Part shown: positions 9,359 to 17,686 of the stretch, one piece after another
Layout of the letters: every line of letters begins with the position of its first letter
Position numbering within the stretch: position 1 is the first letter of the stretch
Source of the DNA: an uncultured Saprospiraceae bacterium
GTDB lineage: Bacteria > Bacteroidota > Bacteroidia > Chitinophagales > Saprospiraceae
DNA: 53,474 nt
Assembly (NCBI GenBank): GCA_938028705.1
Contig: CALIZI010000277.1
Span: 1-53,474, forward strand
Direction: 5' to 3'
The notes under the pieces: model-generated
What the model was told of the DNA's origin: nothing
The model's input: the letters and a program-made list of their open reading frames with translations, nothing else
The model's database searches: none
Translations under genes and position numbers: made by a program

Positions 9359-12300
9359 ATGAAAAGATTATTATTTTTATTGATTACTGTTTTTTATTGT
9401 GGTGGTATTTGGGCACAGTGTCCGCAAGGAGATGTTACACTAACTACTCAATCACAAATAGATAATTTTGCCTTAAACTATCCGGGATGTACAGAAATTC
9501 TTGGGGATATTCTCATTGACGGGATTTCTAACTTTGAAATTACATCCCTTGCCGGCCTCAGTCAAATTACTTCTATAGAAGGAAATTTGGAAATTAAAAC
9601 TAATGCCGCTTTAACCAGTTTAGTGGGTTTGGAAAACCTAACTACTGTTGGATTAGAGGTATTGATTGAATCTAATAGTTCTCTGACTAGCTTAACAGGT
9701 TTGGGAAATATAATATCTATTGGGGAAGATTTGCGTATTAGATATTGTAGGGCTATGACAGATCTGACTGGGGCGGAAAATCTAATGTCTATTGGGGGAG
9801 AGTTGACGATTTACAATAATGCAGTCTTTAGCAATTTAACAGGTTTAGAAAATTTAAATAGACTAGGAGGTTTGTTTATCAATAATATAGCTCTAAGTAG
9901 TTTGGCGGGCTTAGAAAATATAGATACACTGGGGAGTTTGACTATCAGCAATACAGCATTAACTAGTCTGACGGGCTTGGAAAACGTAAATTCTATAGGA
10001 AGTTTGTCCATTTATAGTAATGACTCCCTAACCAGTTCGACAGGTTTAGAACATCTAACTTCTATTGGAGGGGATTTGTCTGTCAGCAGCAATACAATCT
10101 TAACCAGTTTAACGGGTTTAGAAAATATAAATTCTGTTGGAGGATATTTAAAGATTAACTATAATGGGGCTTTGATTGATTTAGCAGAATTAGAGAACAT
10201 AACTTCCATCGACGGATATTTGCAGATTTTTGGTAATACTGTTTTGAGTAGTCTGACAGGTTTAGAAAATTTAGATTATACGACTATATCACATATTGAC
10301 ATTCGTAATAATTATAATTTGTCAGCTTGTACATTCAACAATATCTGCGACTATCTATACAGTGGTAATTCGGCTTCAATCTCTAATAACGCTTCCGGTT
10401 GCGATACGAAAACAGAAGTACAAACAGCTTGCTCAAATACATTCACAAGTTGTACCAATATCATGCTCTCTACACAAGAACAAATAGACGATTTTGCTTT
10501 TTTTCATCCAAACTGTATAGAGGCGGTCAATATTATTATAGAAAGCAATTCTGATATGCCTATTACGAATCTTAATGGATTGGTTCAAATCACAGGTGTC
10601 AAAAACTTATTTATCAGACTCAATGATAGTCTTTCCGATTTGTCGGGTTTAGACAATCTGATTGCTGTCGAAGAAGATTTGAGAATTGAAGGGAATAATG
10701 CTTTGAGCGATTTAACAGGCTTGGGTGGTCTGACTTCTGTTGGAGGGAGCTTGGCTATCGGGGATTATATACCTTATTCAGCCTCTACAGGGCTTTTGTT
10801 AGATAATTCATCTTTGTTAAATCTGACAGGAATTGAAAACCTTACATCTGTCGGAGGAGACTTAAGGATTAAGTATAATAGCGCTTTAATCGACTTTACA
10901 GGTTTGGACAATCTCGCATCTATTGGAGGAAACTTGGAGATTTACAGCAATGATACTCTGACCAATTTAATAGGTTTAGATAATTTACTTTCGATTGGAG
11001 GAGAAATGAAGATAGAGTATAACGATGTACTGACTAATTTAATGGGTTTAGGAAATCTGGGTCTGATTGAAGGAAACTTGACGATTGATGTCAATAATGC
11101 TCTCATGAATTTAGTGGGCTTAGAAAGCCTTAATTCTATTGGAGGATCTCTGGAAATTTGTAGGAGTGGTTTAATAAATTTGACGGGATTGAGTAGTCTA
11201 ACATCTATTGCAGGAGATTTAGTCATTGGGAGACGTGTGGTGACTACCCCTTTCGGTAATCCGTCTTTATTAAATCTACAAGGTCTTGAAAGCCTAACAT
11301 CTCTCGGTGGCAATTTGAGTATTGTTGAAAATAGTTCCTTAATAAATATAACAGGCTTAGAGAATATAGCATTTATCGGGGGAGATTTTAGGCTTGACAA
11401 CAATGATGACTTAACAAGTTTAGCGGTTTTAGAGAATCTTGATTCTATTCCGGGAAGTTTTTATATTTCCTCTAATGGTACTTTAGACAGTTTAACAGGC
11501 TTAGAGAATATCAGTTATATTGGTGGTAATTTTGGCGTTGGAAGGAATAGGCTGCGAGATATGACGGGTTTGGAAAACTTAAGTTATATTGGGGGTAATT
11601 TTGGCGTTTCCAAAAGTTCTCTGGACAGTCTAACCGGCTTAGAAAATCTCAACTTTATTGGTGGTAACTTATCGATTGTAAATAACAATGATTTAATCAG
11701 TTTGACTGGCTTAGAAAATATTAACCTTATCAGGGGTAACTTGTCGATTTCAGATAACGACGAGTTAATCAGTTTGACGGGCTTAGATAATGTAAGTTCT
11801 ATCAATGGATATTTGTATGTTGCCGATAACCGTGACTTAGAAAGTGTAACTGGTTTAGAAAGTATAACTTCCATTGAAGGAAGTGTATATTTTGGAAGCC
11901 GTTTTGATAATGCTTCGGTAGGTAATCCTTCATTATTAAATCTGACAGGGTTGAACAACCTGAATTCTATTGGAGGAAAATTGTCAATTTATGCGAATTA
12001 TTCGCTAACTGATTTCACAGGGCTCAATAATCTGACCTCTATTGGAGGACGCATGGCAATTTATAGCAATCGTTCATTAATTGACCTGACGGGATTGAAT
12101 AGTCTAACATCTATAGGTGGTGGTTTGTATATTGGAGGCTATTCAGGTTCTTCTGCCTTAGGTAATAGATCTTTGTCAAATCTGACGGGAATTGAAAATC
12201 TGGTCTCTGTTGGAGGAGACTTAACTATTGCTGATAATGATAGCTTGATAACCCTGGCAAGTTTAGAGAACCTAAGTTCAATTAATGGAGAGTTGTTGAT

Positions 12301-13030
12301 TAGTGAAAACCCTATTCTTACAAGTTTAGTTGGATTAAATAGTATAGACGATGGCACAATTATCAACCTTACGATACGTGAAAACCCTCTACTTTTTACC
12401 TGTAATGTCACAAGTATCTGCAATCACCTAAGTAATGGCGGTAACTCGTTAATATTTAATAATTACCCCGGCTGCGACAACTCGGCAGAAATAACAGATA
12501 CCTGCATATTCCTCCCCGTAGAAATCTCCACCCCACTCCAAGCCCACCTCCAAAACCACACCGCCTTCCTCACATGGCGCACCGAAACCGAAACCAACAA
12601 TGCAGGTTTCGAGATACAACGCAGCAAAGACGGCATACAATGGCAAAGAATCGGCTGGCAAGCCGGACAAGGCAATACATCTACACCATACTCATATACA
12701 TACACAGACGAAAATCCGCTCTCCGGCACATCCTATTATCGTCTCAAACAATTGGATTTTGACGGCAACTTTTCTTACTCGAATATCGCTGATTTACATT
12801 ATGAACGAAATACCTCAATAAATGTCTATCCCAATCCTGTACGAGATATGTTGTATATCAACACAGAACTTCCTGTACAACAAGCCATCATCTTTGATAC
12901 AACAGGTAAAAGTATCAACGCACAAATAAGCAATAACGCAATTGATGTCTCTACATTAAATGCAGGAATATATACCCTCCAAATCACCATTGGAGATGGT
13001 ATTTTTTATGAGAAAATTTTGGTAAAATAA
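9359..13030 (+). CDS. Giant leucine-rich (receptor L-type) surface protein with T9SS domain
   Basis: A 1223-residue exported protein. I chose the ATG at 9359 because it starts a clear signal peptide (MKRLLFLLITVFYCGGIWAQ); an in-frame ATG at 9290 would bury it. The body is two arrays of ~24-residue repeats of the type LTxLTGLENLxSIGGxLxI with asparagine ladders, as in receptor L/BspA-like leucine-rich proteins. Each array opens with a C...TQxQIDxFxxxxPxC cap and closes with a Cys-rich cap (CNNICDYL ... GCD and CNVTSICNHL ... GCD). The first array covers ~25-365 and the second ~375-1045. A beta stalk (LPVEISTPL ... TETETNNAGF) and the T9SS sorting domain (VYPNPVRDM ... YEKILVK) follow. Likely a surface adhesin or glycan/protein-binding protein; the ligand is unknown. 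Confidence 0.85.
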   Translation: MKRLLFLLITVFYCGGIWAQCPQGDVTLTTQSQIDNFALNYPGCTEILGDILIDGISNFEITSLAGLSQITSIEGNLEIKTNAALTSLVGLENLTTVGLEVLIESNSSLTSLTGLGNIISIGEDLRIRYCRAMTDLTGAENLMSIGGELTIYNNAVFSNLTGLENLNRLGGLFINNIALSSLAGLENIDTLGSLTISNTALTSLTGLENVNSIGSLSIYSNDSLTSSTGLEHLTSIGGDLSVSSNTILTSLTGLENINSVGGYLKINYNGALIDLAELENITSIDGYLQIFGNTVLSSLTGLENLDYTTISHIDIRNNYNLSACTFNNICDYLYSGNSASISNNASGCDTKTEVQTACSNTFTSCTNIMLSTQEQIDDFAFFHPNCIEAVNIIIESNSDMPITNLNGLVQITGVKNLFIRLNDSLSDLSGLDNLIAVEEDLRIEGNNALSDLTGLGGLTSVGGSLAIGDYIPYSASTGLLLDNSSLLNLTGIENLTSVGGDLRIKYNSALIDFTGLDNLASIGGNLEIYSNDTLTNLIGLDNLLSIGGEMKIEYNDVLTNLMGLGNLGLIEGNLTIDVNNALMNLVGLESLNSIGGSLEICRSGLINLTGLSSLTSIAGDLVIGRRVVTTPFGNPSLLNLQGLESLTSLGGNLSIVENSSLINITGLENIAFIGGDFRLDNNDDLTSLAVLENLDSIPGSFYISSNGTLDSLTGLENISYIGGNFGVGRNRLRDMTGLENLSYIGGNFGVSKSSLDSLTGLENLNFIGGNLSIVNNNDLISLTGLENINLIRGNLSISDNDELISLTGLDNVSSINGYLYVADNRDLESVTGLESITSIEGSVYFGSRFDNASVGNPSLLNLTGLNNLNSIGGKLSIYANYSLTDFTGLNNLTSIGGRMAIYSNRSLIDLTGLNSLTSIGGGLYIGGYSGSSALGNRSLSNLTGIENLVSVGGDLTIADNDSLITLASLENLSSINGELLISENPILTSLVGLNSIDDGTIINLTIRENPLLFTCNVTSICNHLSNGGNSLIFNNYPGCDNSAEITDTCIFLPVEISTPLQAHLQNHTAFLTWRTETETNNAGFEIQRSKDGIQWQRIGWQAGQGNTSTPYSYTYTDENPLSGTSYYRLKQLDFDGNFSYSNIADLHYERNTSINVYPNPVRDMLYINTELPVQQAIIFDTTGKSINAQISNNAIDVSTLNAGIYTLQITIGDGIFYEKILVK

Positions 13031-13048
13031 TACAGAATATTGTATTTC

Positions 13049-13085
13049 ACAGCCCTTTGAAGCCTCGCTTCAAGGGGCTTTTTAA
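13049..13085. terminator. Terminator shared by convergent genes
   Basis: AGCCCTTTGAAGC and GCTTCAAGGGGCT pair around CTC, followed by TTTTT. It lies between the stop of the leucine-rich gene and the stop of the opposing histidine kinase gene and its tail overlaps the kinase stop codon. Confidence 0.8.
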
Positions 13086-14563
13086 CATTCTAATATCCTG
13101 TTTTTCACAGTAAAAATAAAAGTCGAGCCGACATTGGGCATAGATTCGACCCTCAAAGTGCCTTGATAATCTTTGATAATTCTTTTGCAGGTAGCCAGTC
13201 CTATGCCATAGCCTTTATCATCCTCGGCATTGCCTCTGTCAAATTCTTTGAAAATACTATCTACTGCCTCATTTGAGATGCCTAAGCCATTATCCTCAAT
13301 CATGACTTTGTGGCTATCGTTCAATTGTTGGCTACGAATTTTTACAATCGGTACAGTATCAGGTTTTCTGTATTTTAAGGAGTTAGATATGAAATTTTGG
13401 AACACCTGAATAAAATCGCTACGATAACCTTTTACGGTAGGCAAATCAACATATTCGATGATAGCATTGAAGGCTTCAATATCATCTTGCAAGTTAGACA
13501 AAACGTCATTAACAACAGTATTAAGATTAATTTCTTCGATAGCTTTGCTGTTTTGATATTGTAATAATGAGGTATTTAAAATATCACTTATTAAATCAGA
13601 TAATTTACTCGAATTGGACGTAATAAAATTGATATATTCTTTACCATCTTCGCCCAGTGATTCACCGTATTTCTTGTCCAATAATGAAGCAAAGGTACTC
13701 ATACGGCGCAAAGGAGCGCGTAGGTCGTGCGAGGCAATTCGAGCAAAGGCTTGCAGTTTTTCATTAGAATCGGCAAGTTCTTCATTTGCGGTTTGGAGTG
13801 CTTGGTTGGTACTTTGCAAGTCCGTTGTTTTTTTCTTGACGGTCGAATCCAAACGGGTGTTAATTTTACTCATTTCCGATAACAAAATACGATACAAATA
13901 AAGCAAGCCAAGCCCGACTAAGGATAAAATCAACAAAGCATATAAGCCATCTTTCAGTGCCGATTGTTTTGCTGTTTTGATAAAACTATTGAAAGATTCA
14001 TCTACTTGAACAATAGCTGTTGTCTCTCCTTTGCTATTTTTTATTGGTGCAAATGCTGACAACCAATGTCCGTGTTTGTCAAGATATTCGCCTATCATAC
14101 CACCTATCTCAAAATTCTCTCTGTGCAATTTGATAGGACTTTTATAGGTATGTCGATAAATTGGTACATCAGAACTTACGCCAAATAGTAAGGTATTATT
14201 TGACTCGCTTGCCCCGCAGATTTCATCATAAAACATCGTATATATAGGGGTTTCCAGTTCATTTATTTTTTTCGTTTTGTTTAATAAATCATATATTTTT
14301 CGATACCCTTCATCGTCATCGTTAGTTGCAATACTATCTTTTTTATTAAATGTACAAACTAGGTTCCAGTGTGCATCTCCATCAATTTCAATGCTCAATG
14401 TATTCGCTATACTATATAATTTTTTGAGGGTATATTCTTCCGCATCTCTCAATTTTCTATGATATGCCTGATAAATAGATATGAACAAAAATAAGCCTAT
14501 TGTGGCTATCACCAATGATAGCAATAATTTACTGTAAAAACGATATTCCCGCTCCGTAGTCAT
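13082..14563 (-). CDS. Membrane sensor histidine kinase
   Basis: A 493-residue sensor kinase. Transmembrane helix ~11-34, a periplasmic sensor region (~35-205, possibly PAS/Cache-like, no family recognised with certainty), a second helix ~207-230 (LYALLILSLVGLGLLYLY), then a coiled coil (KKKTTDLQSTNQALQTANEEL) leading into HisKA with the phospho-acceptor in FARIASHDLRAPLRR. The HATPase domain has N box NFISNSLKYR, G1 EDNGLGIS, G2 GYGIGLATCKRII and a GSTFIF end, so it looks active. No response regulator is adjacent. It resembles phytochrome/bacteriophytochrome-type HisKA-HATPase modules of Bacteroidota. The signal is unknown. Confidence 0.88.
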   Translation of the reverse strand: MTTEREYRFYSKLLLSLVIATIGLFLFISIYQAYHRKLRDAEEYTLKKLYSIANTLSIEIDGDAHWNLVCTFNKKDSIATNDDDEGYRKIYDLLNKTKKINELETPIYTMFYDEICGASESNNTLLFGVSSDVPIYRHTYKSPIKLHRENFEIGGMIGEYLDKHGHWLSAFAPIKNSKGETTAIVQVDESFNSFIKTAKQSALKDGLYALLILSLVGLGLLYLYRILLSEMSKINTRLDSTVKKKTTDLQSTNQALQTANEELADSNEKLQAFARIASHDLRAPLRRMSTFASLLDKKYGESLGEDGKEYINFITSNSSKLSDLISDILNTSLLQYQNSKAIEEINLNTVVNDVLSNLQDDIEAFNAIIEYVDLPTVKGYRSDFIQVFQNFISNSLKYRKPDTVPIVKIRSQQLNDSHKVMIEDNGLGISNEAVDSIFKEFDRGNAEDDKGYGIGLATCKRIIKDYQGTLRVESMPNVGSTFIFTVKNRILEC

Positions 14564-14574
14564 ATAATCTAAGG

Positions 14575-14728
14575 TAAAATGTTTGGGTGCAGGACAAATT
14601 TTTAATTTTACGCTGAACTGATACTGTACTGACGACTTTAGCCGTCAAGTGATCCGGCAATTTACCGCAACGGCTAAAGTCGTCGGTACGGGGCGGATTA
14701 AAAATTTGTCCTACACCCAAATGTTTTG
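14575..14728. repeat. Imperfect palindrome (~154 bp)
   Basis: Outer arms TTTGGGTGCAGGACAAATTT (from 14583) and AAATTTGTCCTACACCCAAA (to ~14722) are inverted, as is the inner pair GACGACTTTAGCCGT / ACGGCTAAAGTCGTC (14631-14645 and ~14673-14687). It sits immediately upstream of the histidine kinase start. Confidence 0.8.
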
Positions 14729-14867
14729 AGTTATGAATAGTTTATTTTACCGTAAAACACACGAAAATGTTACGCAAAAGGCGTTATATAACCATAAAAT
14801 TTATGAGAAACTCATGGCAGAGTAAATATAGAATATTATAATTTTGCAGCCCTTTATTTCAATTTAC

Positions 14868-15456
14868 GGTAGTGCTATAAATATAATGCCCTTACTTACC
14901 TTGCATTTTGGAAATCTATCAATACCCCACATCTTTGGAAATGGATAAGTTGGCGGACATTTTTAAAATGTCAGGCAACAAAGTATTTTTATTCTATTGA
15001 AAATTACCCCGATAAGCTATCGAGGTACAAAATTTAAATAAAAATATTTATAAAATAATTTATAAAACTTCAATGTGTTCGCCAAATTGGGTATTCAGTG
15101 TTTTTTGATTATTTATAAAATTAAATTATAATTTGTATTTAATTAAAAATAAATTATTTATAAAAATAAAAACAAATAAACTATTCACCTTCAATTTGTA
15201 ATTTTTAATTTGGCGAACACATTGAAACTTGTTATGTATTTTTTATCGTATAAATATAATTTTTATAAAATATTTTAATTATTATTTAAAATAAATTTTA
15301 TAACTATTTAATTTTTAAATAAAAATACATGTACATCTCGCCTGACATTTTAAAAATGTCCGTCAAGTAAGCCGCCCAATAACTTGTGGGCTATCGTTAG
15401 ATTTTGGAAATGCAAGGCATTTGCCCAATTTTCAGCATTACATTTGCAGGACTACC
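14868..15456. repeat. Large nested palindromic element (~590 bp) with GGTAGTG/ACTACC ends
   Basis: Ends: GGTAGTGCTATAAATATAAT at 14868 and, inverted, ATTACATTTGCAGGACTACC to 15456. Second pair: TTGCATTTTGGAAATCTATC with its inverted relative at 15385-15417. Third: GCGGACATTTTTAAAATGTC with CCTGACATTTTAAAAATGTC at 15341-15360. Innermost: ACTTCAATGTGTTCGCCAAATT (~15067) with its inverted copy at ~15207-15230. The centre is nearly pure A/T. It fills the gap between the kinase and the flippase-like gene; no coding sequence is evident. Confidence 0.75.
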
Positions 15457-15465
15457 CAATTTACT

Positions 15466-16527
15466 TCAAGGAGTTTTTGTCTTGTCTTTTTCTCCATATC
15501 CGAATGATTGCATAATATTGACCCGACTGATAAATACCATACCAATCAGTGCTGGAAGAATAACATTGATGAGCCATAAACCGAAGGTAGAAGAAAGGAT
15601 ACCAAGCGTATTGGCGGTAGCGAAAAACCCCCATACTTTAAGCGCGACATTGCCGCGTACTGCCAAGCCATAGACCGGAGGAAGTGGTACGCTGGTTTGT
15701 ATAAAAAATATCAAAGCGATACTCGCCATACCGAGCAAAAAGGGTACGCTGATTCCGAAAAATTGTAACAACAAATAATACTGAAAAGAATAGACAAAAT
15801 ACCGAGTTGCCGAGAACATTAAAACGATAAATAAAGACCTCGCACTATAATGATTCAAGACTTCGAGGTGCTTGACGAAACGACGGATGTAAGGGATTTT
15901 TTTGAAAACGGGAATGCACAAATCCACATTGAGGTAAAAGAAAATCAGTAAAATGGAGAGCAACACCGCCGAGACTGAAGTCACGAACATCACCACAAAA
16001 TCCAATTCGATTTTATGATATACAAAATACGATAAACCCGCCAAGCCCGCTACCAACAAGACGGTCAATTGGCTAAAACTCCCCACGAGCGAAGCCACCA
16101 TAGTAGAGATTTTATTTTCGGGTTTGACGACGAGTATGCGTCCGCCGTATTCACCAAGTCGGTTGGGCGTAAAAATAGAGAGCGTCACCCCTGCCAAAAC
16201 GCCCGAAAATGCCCTAAAAAACGGTACATCTTCGATAGATTCTACTAGTCGTTTCCACTTCACCGTCTCCAATGACCAATTGACAGGCATCAGTAAAAAC
16301 ACCAGTACCAATAACCAGATTTGCCCACCTTGCAATTCGTTGCGAAAGGTCGTCCAAATCTCGTTAATATCCTCTTTAGCAATGACTTGCACATATAATG
16401 CCCACGCTAGCAAAGCCCCCACGACAAGTTTGATAAACAAGTTGAGTCGCTTCCTGCGGCGTACATAATCTATGGCACGCTTCCCGCGTTTTAGGTTTTT
16501 TTTAACCCTTGTTTTAAGTTGGCTCAA
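15466..16527 (-). CDS. Lysylphosphatidylglycerol synthase TM-like (UPF0104) membrane protein
   Basis: A polytopic inner-membrane protein with about 8 predicted helices, of the LPG_synthase_TM family (flippase-like; relatives of the membrane half of MprF and AglD). Diagnostic stretches: FFRAFSGVLAGVTLSIFTPNRLGEYGGR, given here only by its first residues FFRAFSGVLAG and the NRLGEYGGR motif, and near the end SVPLPPVYGLAVRGNVAL. There is no catalytic lysyl-transfer domain. The start is uncertain: the frame is open to 16734, but codons upstream of 16527 are only the heptamer repeat (LHSLLSHSLLSHSLL). A TTG at 16525-16527 gives 353 residues, a normal size; an ATG at 16644 is the other choice. Divergent from ruvC. 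The substrate is unknown. Confidence 0.75.
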   Translation of the reverse strand: MSQLKTRVKKNLKRGKRAIDYVRRRKRLNLFIKLVVGALLAWALYVQVIAKEDINEIWTTFRNELQGGQIWLLVLVFLLMPVNWSLETVKWKRLVESIEDVPFFRAFSGVLAGVTLSIFTPNRLGEYGGRILVVKPENKISTMVASLVGSFSQLTVLLVAGLAGLSYFVYHKIELDFVVMFVTSVSAVLLSILLIFFYLNVDLCIPVFKKIPYIRRFVKHLEVLNHYSARSLFIVLMFSATRYFVYSFQYYLLLQFFGISVPFLLGMASIALIFFIQTSVPLPPVYGLAVRGNVALKVWGFFATANTLGILSSTFGLWLINVILPALIGMVFISRVNIMQSFGYGEKDKTKTP

Positions 16528-16542
16528 GGAATGATTTTTTTT

Positions 16543-16747
16543 GAGTAGAGAGTGAGAAAGTAGAGAGTGGGAGAGTAGAGAGTGTAGAGTGAGAGAGTAG
16601 AGAGTGTAAGAGTGTAGGGTAATGTGTAAAGAGATATTTTGCATTAAATCTAATAACTCTCTCCTACTCATTACTCTACACTCTCCCACTCTACACTCTC
16701 CCACTATCCTACTCATTACTCTACACTCTCCCACTCTTTACTCATTA
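16543..16747. repeat. Heptamer-rich palindrome between divergent genes
   Basis: Left arm 16543-16635 (GAGAGTA, GAGAGTG, GGAGAGT words) and right arm 16655-16747 (ACTCTCC, ACTCTAC, ACTCATT words) are inverted relatives with a mainly 7-bp period. It spans the upstream regions of both flanking genes and creates long artificial N-terminal extensions in both frames. The right arm ends 16 bases from the ruvC start. Confidence 0.8.
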
Positions 16748-16762
16748 TTTATTAACTTTGCG

Positions 16763-17323
16763 ATGATGAAAAAAACATCTTACCGTTATATCGGGGTGGA
16801 CCCCGGCACCAATGTACTGGGCTATGCCATTATCGAAATCGCAAATAAACATGTGCGTCTGCTTGATATTGGTGTGCTGCGTATGGGGTCGTTGGAGACG
16901 CACCCGCTCAAATTAAAAAAAATATTTGAAGGTATCCAAGAGATTATCCTCAAATATAAACCGGTGGCGATGTCTGTGGAAGCTCCTTTTTATGGCAAAA
17001 ACCCTCAGTCTATGCTCAAATTGGGTCGCGCACAAGGTGTATGTATCGCCGCTGCCATGACGAATGACGTTGAGGTCATTGAGTATATGCCCAAGACCAT
17101 CAAACTTGCCGTCACCGGAAACGGCAATGCTTCCAAAGAACAACTCGCCGCTATGCTCGAAAATATCCTAAAGGTGAACATCAGCCAATATCCTTTAGAC
17201 GCAACAGATGCGCTTGCGGCAGCTTTGTGTCATTATTATAGAGGTTCAGACCCGCTCGGCGGCAATAAAAAATACAGCGATTGGGGTAGTTATTTGAAGG
17301 ATAATCCTAAAAGGAAAGGATAG
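16763..17323 (+). CDS. ruvC: Crossover junction endodeoxyribonuclease RuvC
   Basis: Resolves Holliday junctions with RuvAB during recombination and repair. The protein has 186 residues from the ATG at 16763 (a second ATG is at 16766); the frame continues upstream but only through repeat DNA. Motifs: IGVDPGTNVLGYAII (first catalytic Asp), EAPFYGKNPQSMLKLGRAQG (catalytic Glu), EYMPKTIKLAVTGNGNASKEQ, and DATDALAAALCHYY (the last two acidic residues). A TAACTTTG (TAnnTTTG-like) sits at 16753-16760, only 3 bases before the ATG, so a leaderless transcript is possible but unproven because no -33 element is clear. Confidence 0.95.
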   Translation: MMKKTSYRYIGVDPGTNVLGYAIIEIANKHVRLLDIGVLRMGSLETHPLKLKKIFEGIQEIILKYKPVAMSVEAPFYGKNPQSMLKLGRAQGVCIAAAMTNDVEVIEYMPKTIKLAVTGNGNASKEQLAAMLENILKVNISQYPLDATDALAAALCHYYRGSDPLGGNKKYSDWGSYLKDNPKRKG

Positions 17324-17413
17324 TTTCACCACCATGAATAAGTAGTGAAGGTATTTATTTTCGTGGATTGTAGATATTTTTTTAATATAAAAATAATTAT
17401 AATAAAAAATTGA

Positions 17414-17677
17414 TTACGAAGTTTCATTTTCGATTTCTTTTTTTAATTCGATGACAACTTCTATAGGAAGGTCTGAAATTTCAGCAATTTGTTTGACGCT
17501 AAGGTCTGTCATTTTCAGCATTTTTTTTGCTGATTCTACATTTGCTTCCTGTCGAACTTCCTGTCGAACCTCCTGTCGAACTTCCTGCATTGCTTGTTTC
17601 TTGTATTCAAGAATCTCTTTACGCTTCTTCATCAAATCCTCAATGAGTGGAATTTTTCTTTTTACTGTTGTGCTCAT
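17414..17677 (-). pseudogene. Duplicated C-terminal piece of the neighbouring Rpn-type nuclease
   Basis: An 87-residue frame that matches the last ~95 residues of the gene at 17687-18676, starting at the same internal Met (MSTTVKRKIPLIEDL) and ending a residue later. It has three QEVR units where the parent has five, and a few substitutions (SVKQIAEI for SVEQVAEI). It lacks the nuclease core. Origin by tandem partial duplication is plain from the sequence; whether it is expressed is unknown. It could in principle be made as a small helical partner of the parent. Confidence 0.75.
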
Positions 17678-17686
17678 AATATTGTA

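Noticed and set aside
10942-11958. Long open frames on the minus strand of the leucine-rich gene (about 150 and 120 codons)
   Set aside because: They mirror the 72-bp periodicity of the plus-strand repeats (recurrent LSKPVKLI-type strings) and have no domain, start context or signal.
16543-16747. Short regular repeats suggesting a CRISPR array
   Set aside because: Units are 7-8 bp with no unique spacers, the arms are inverted relative to each other, and there is no cas gene nearby.
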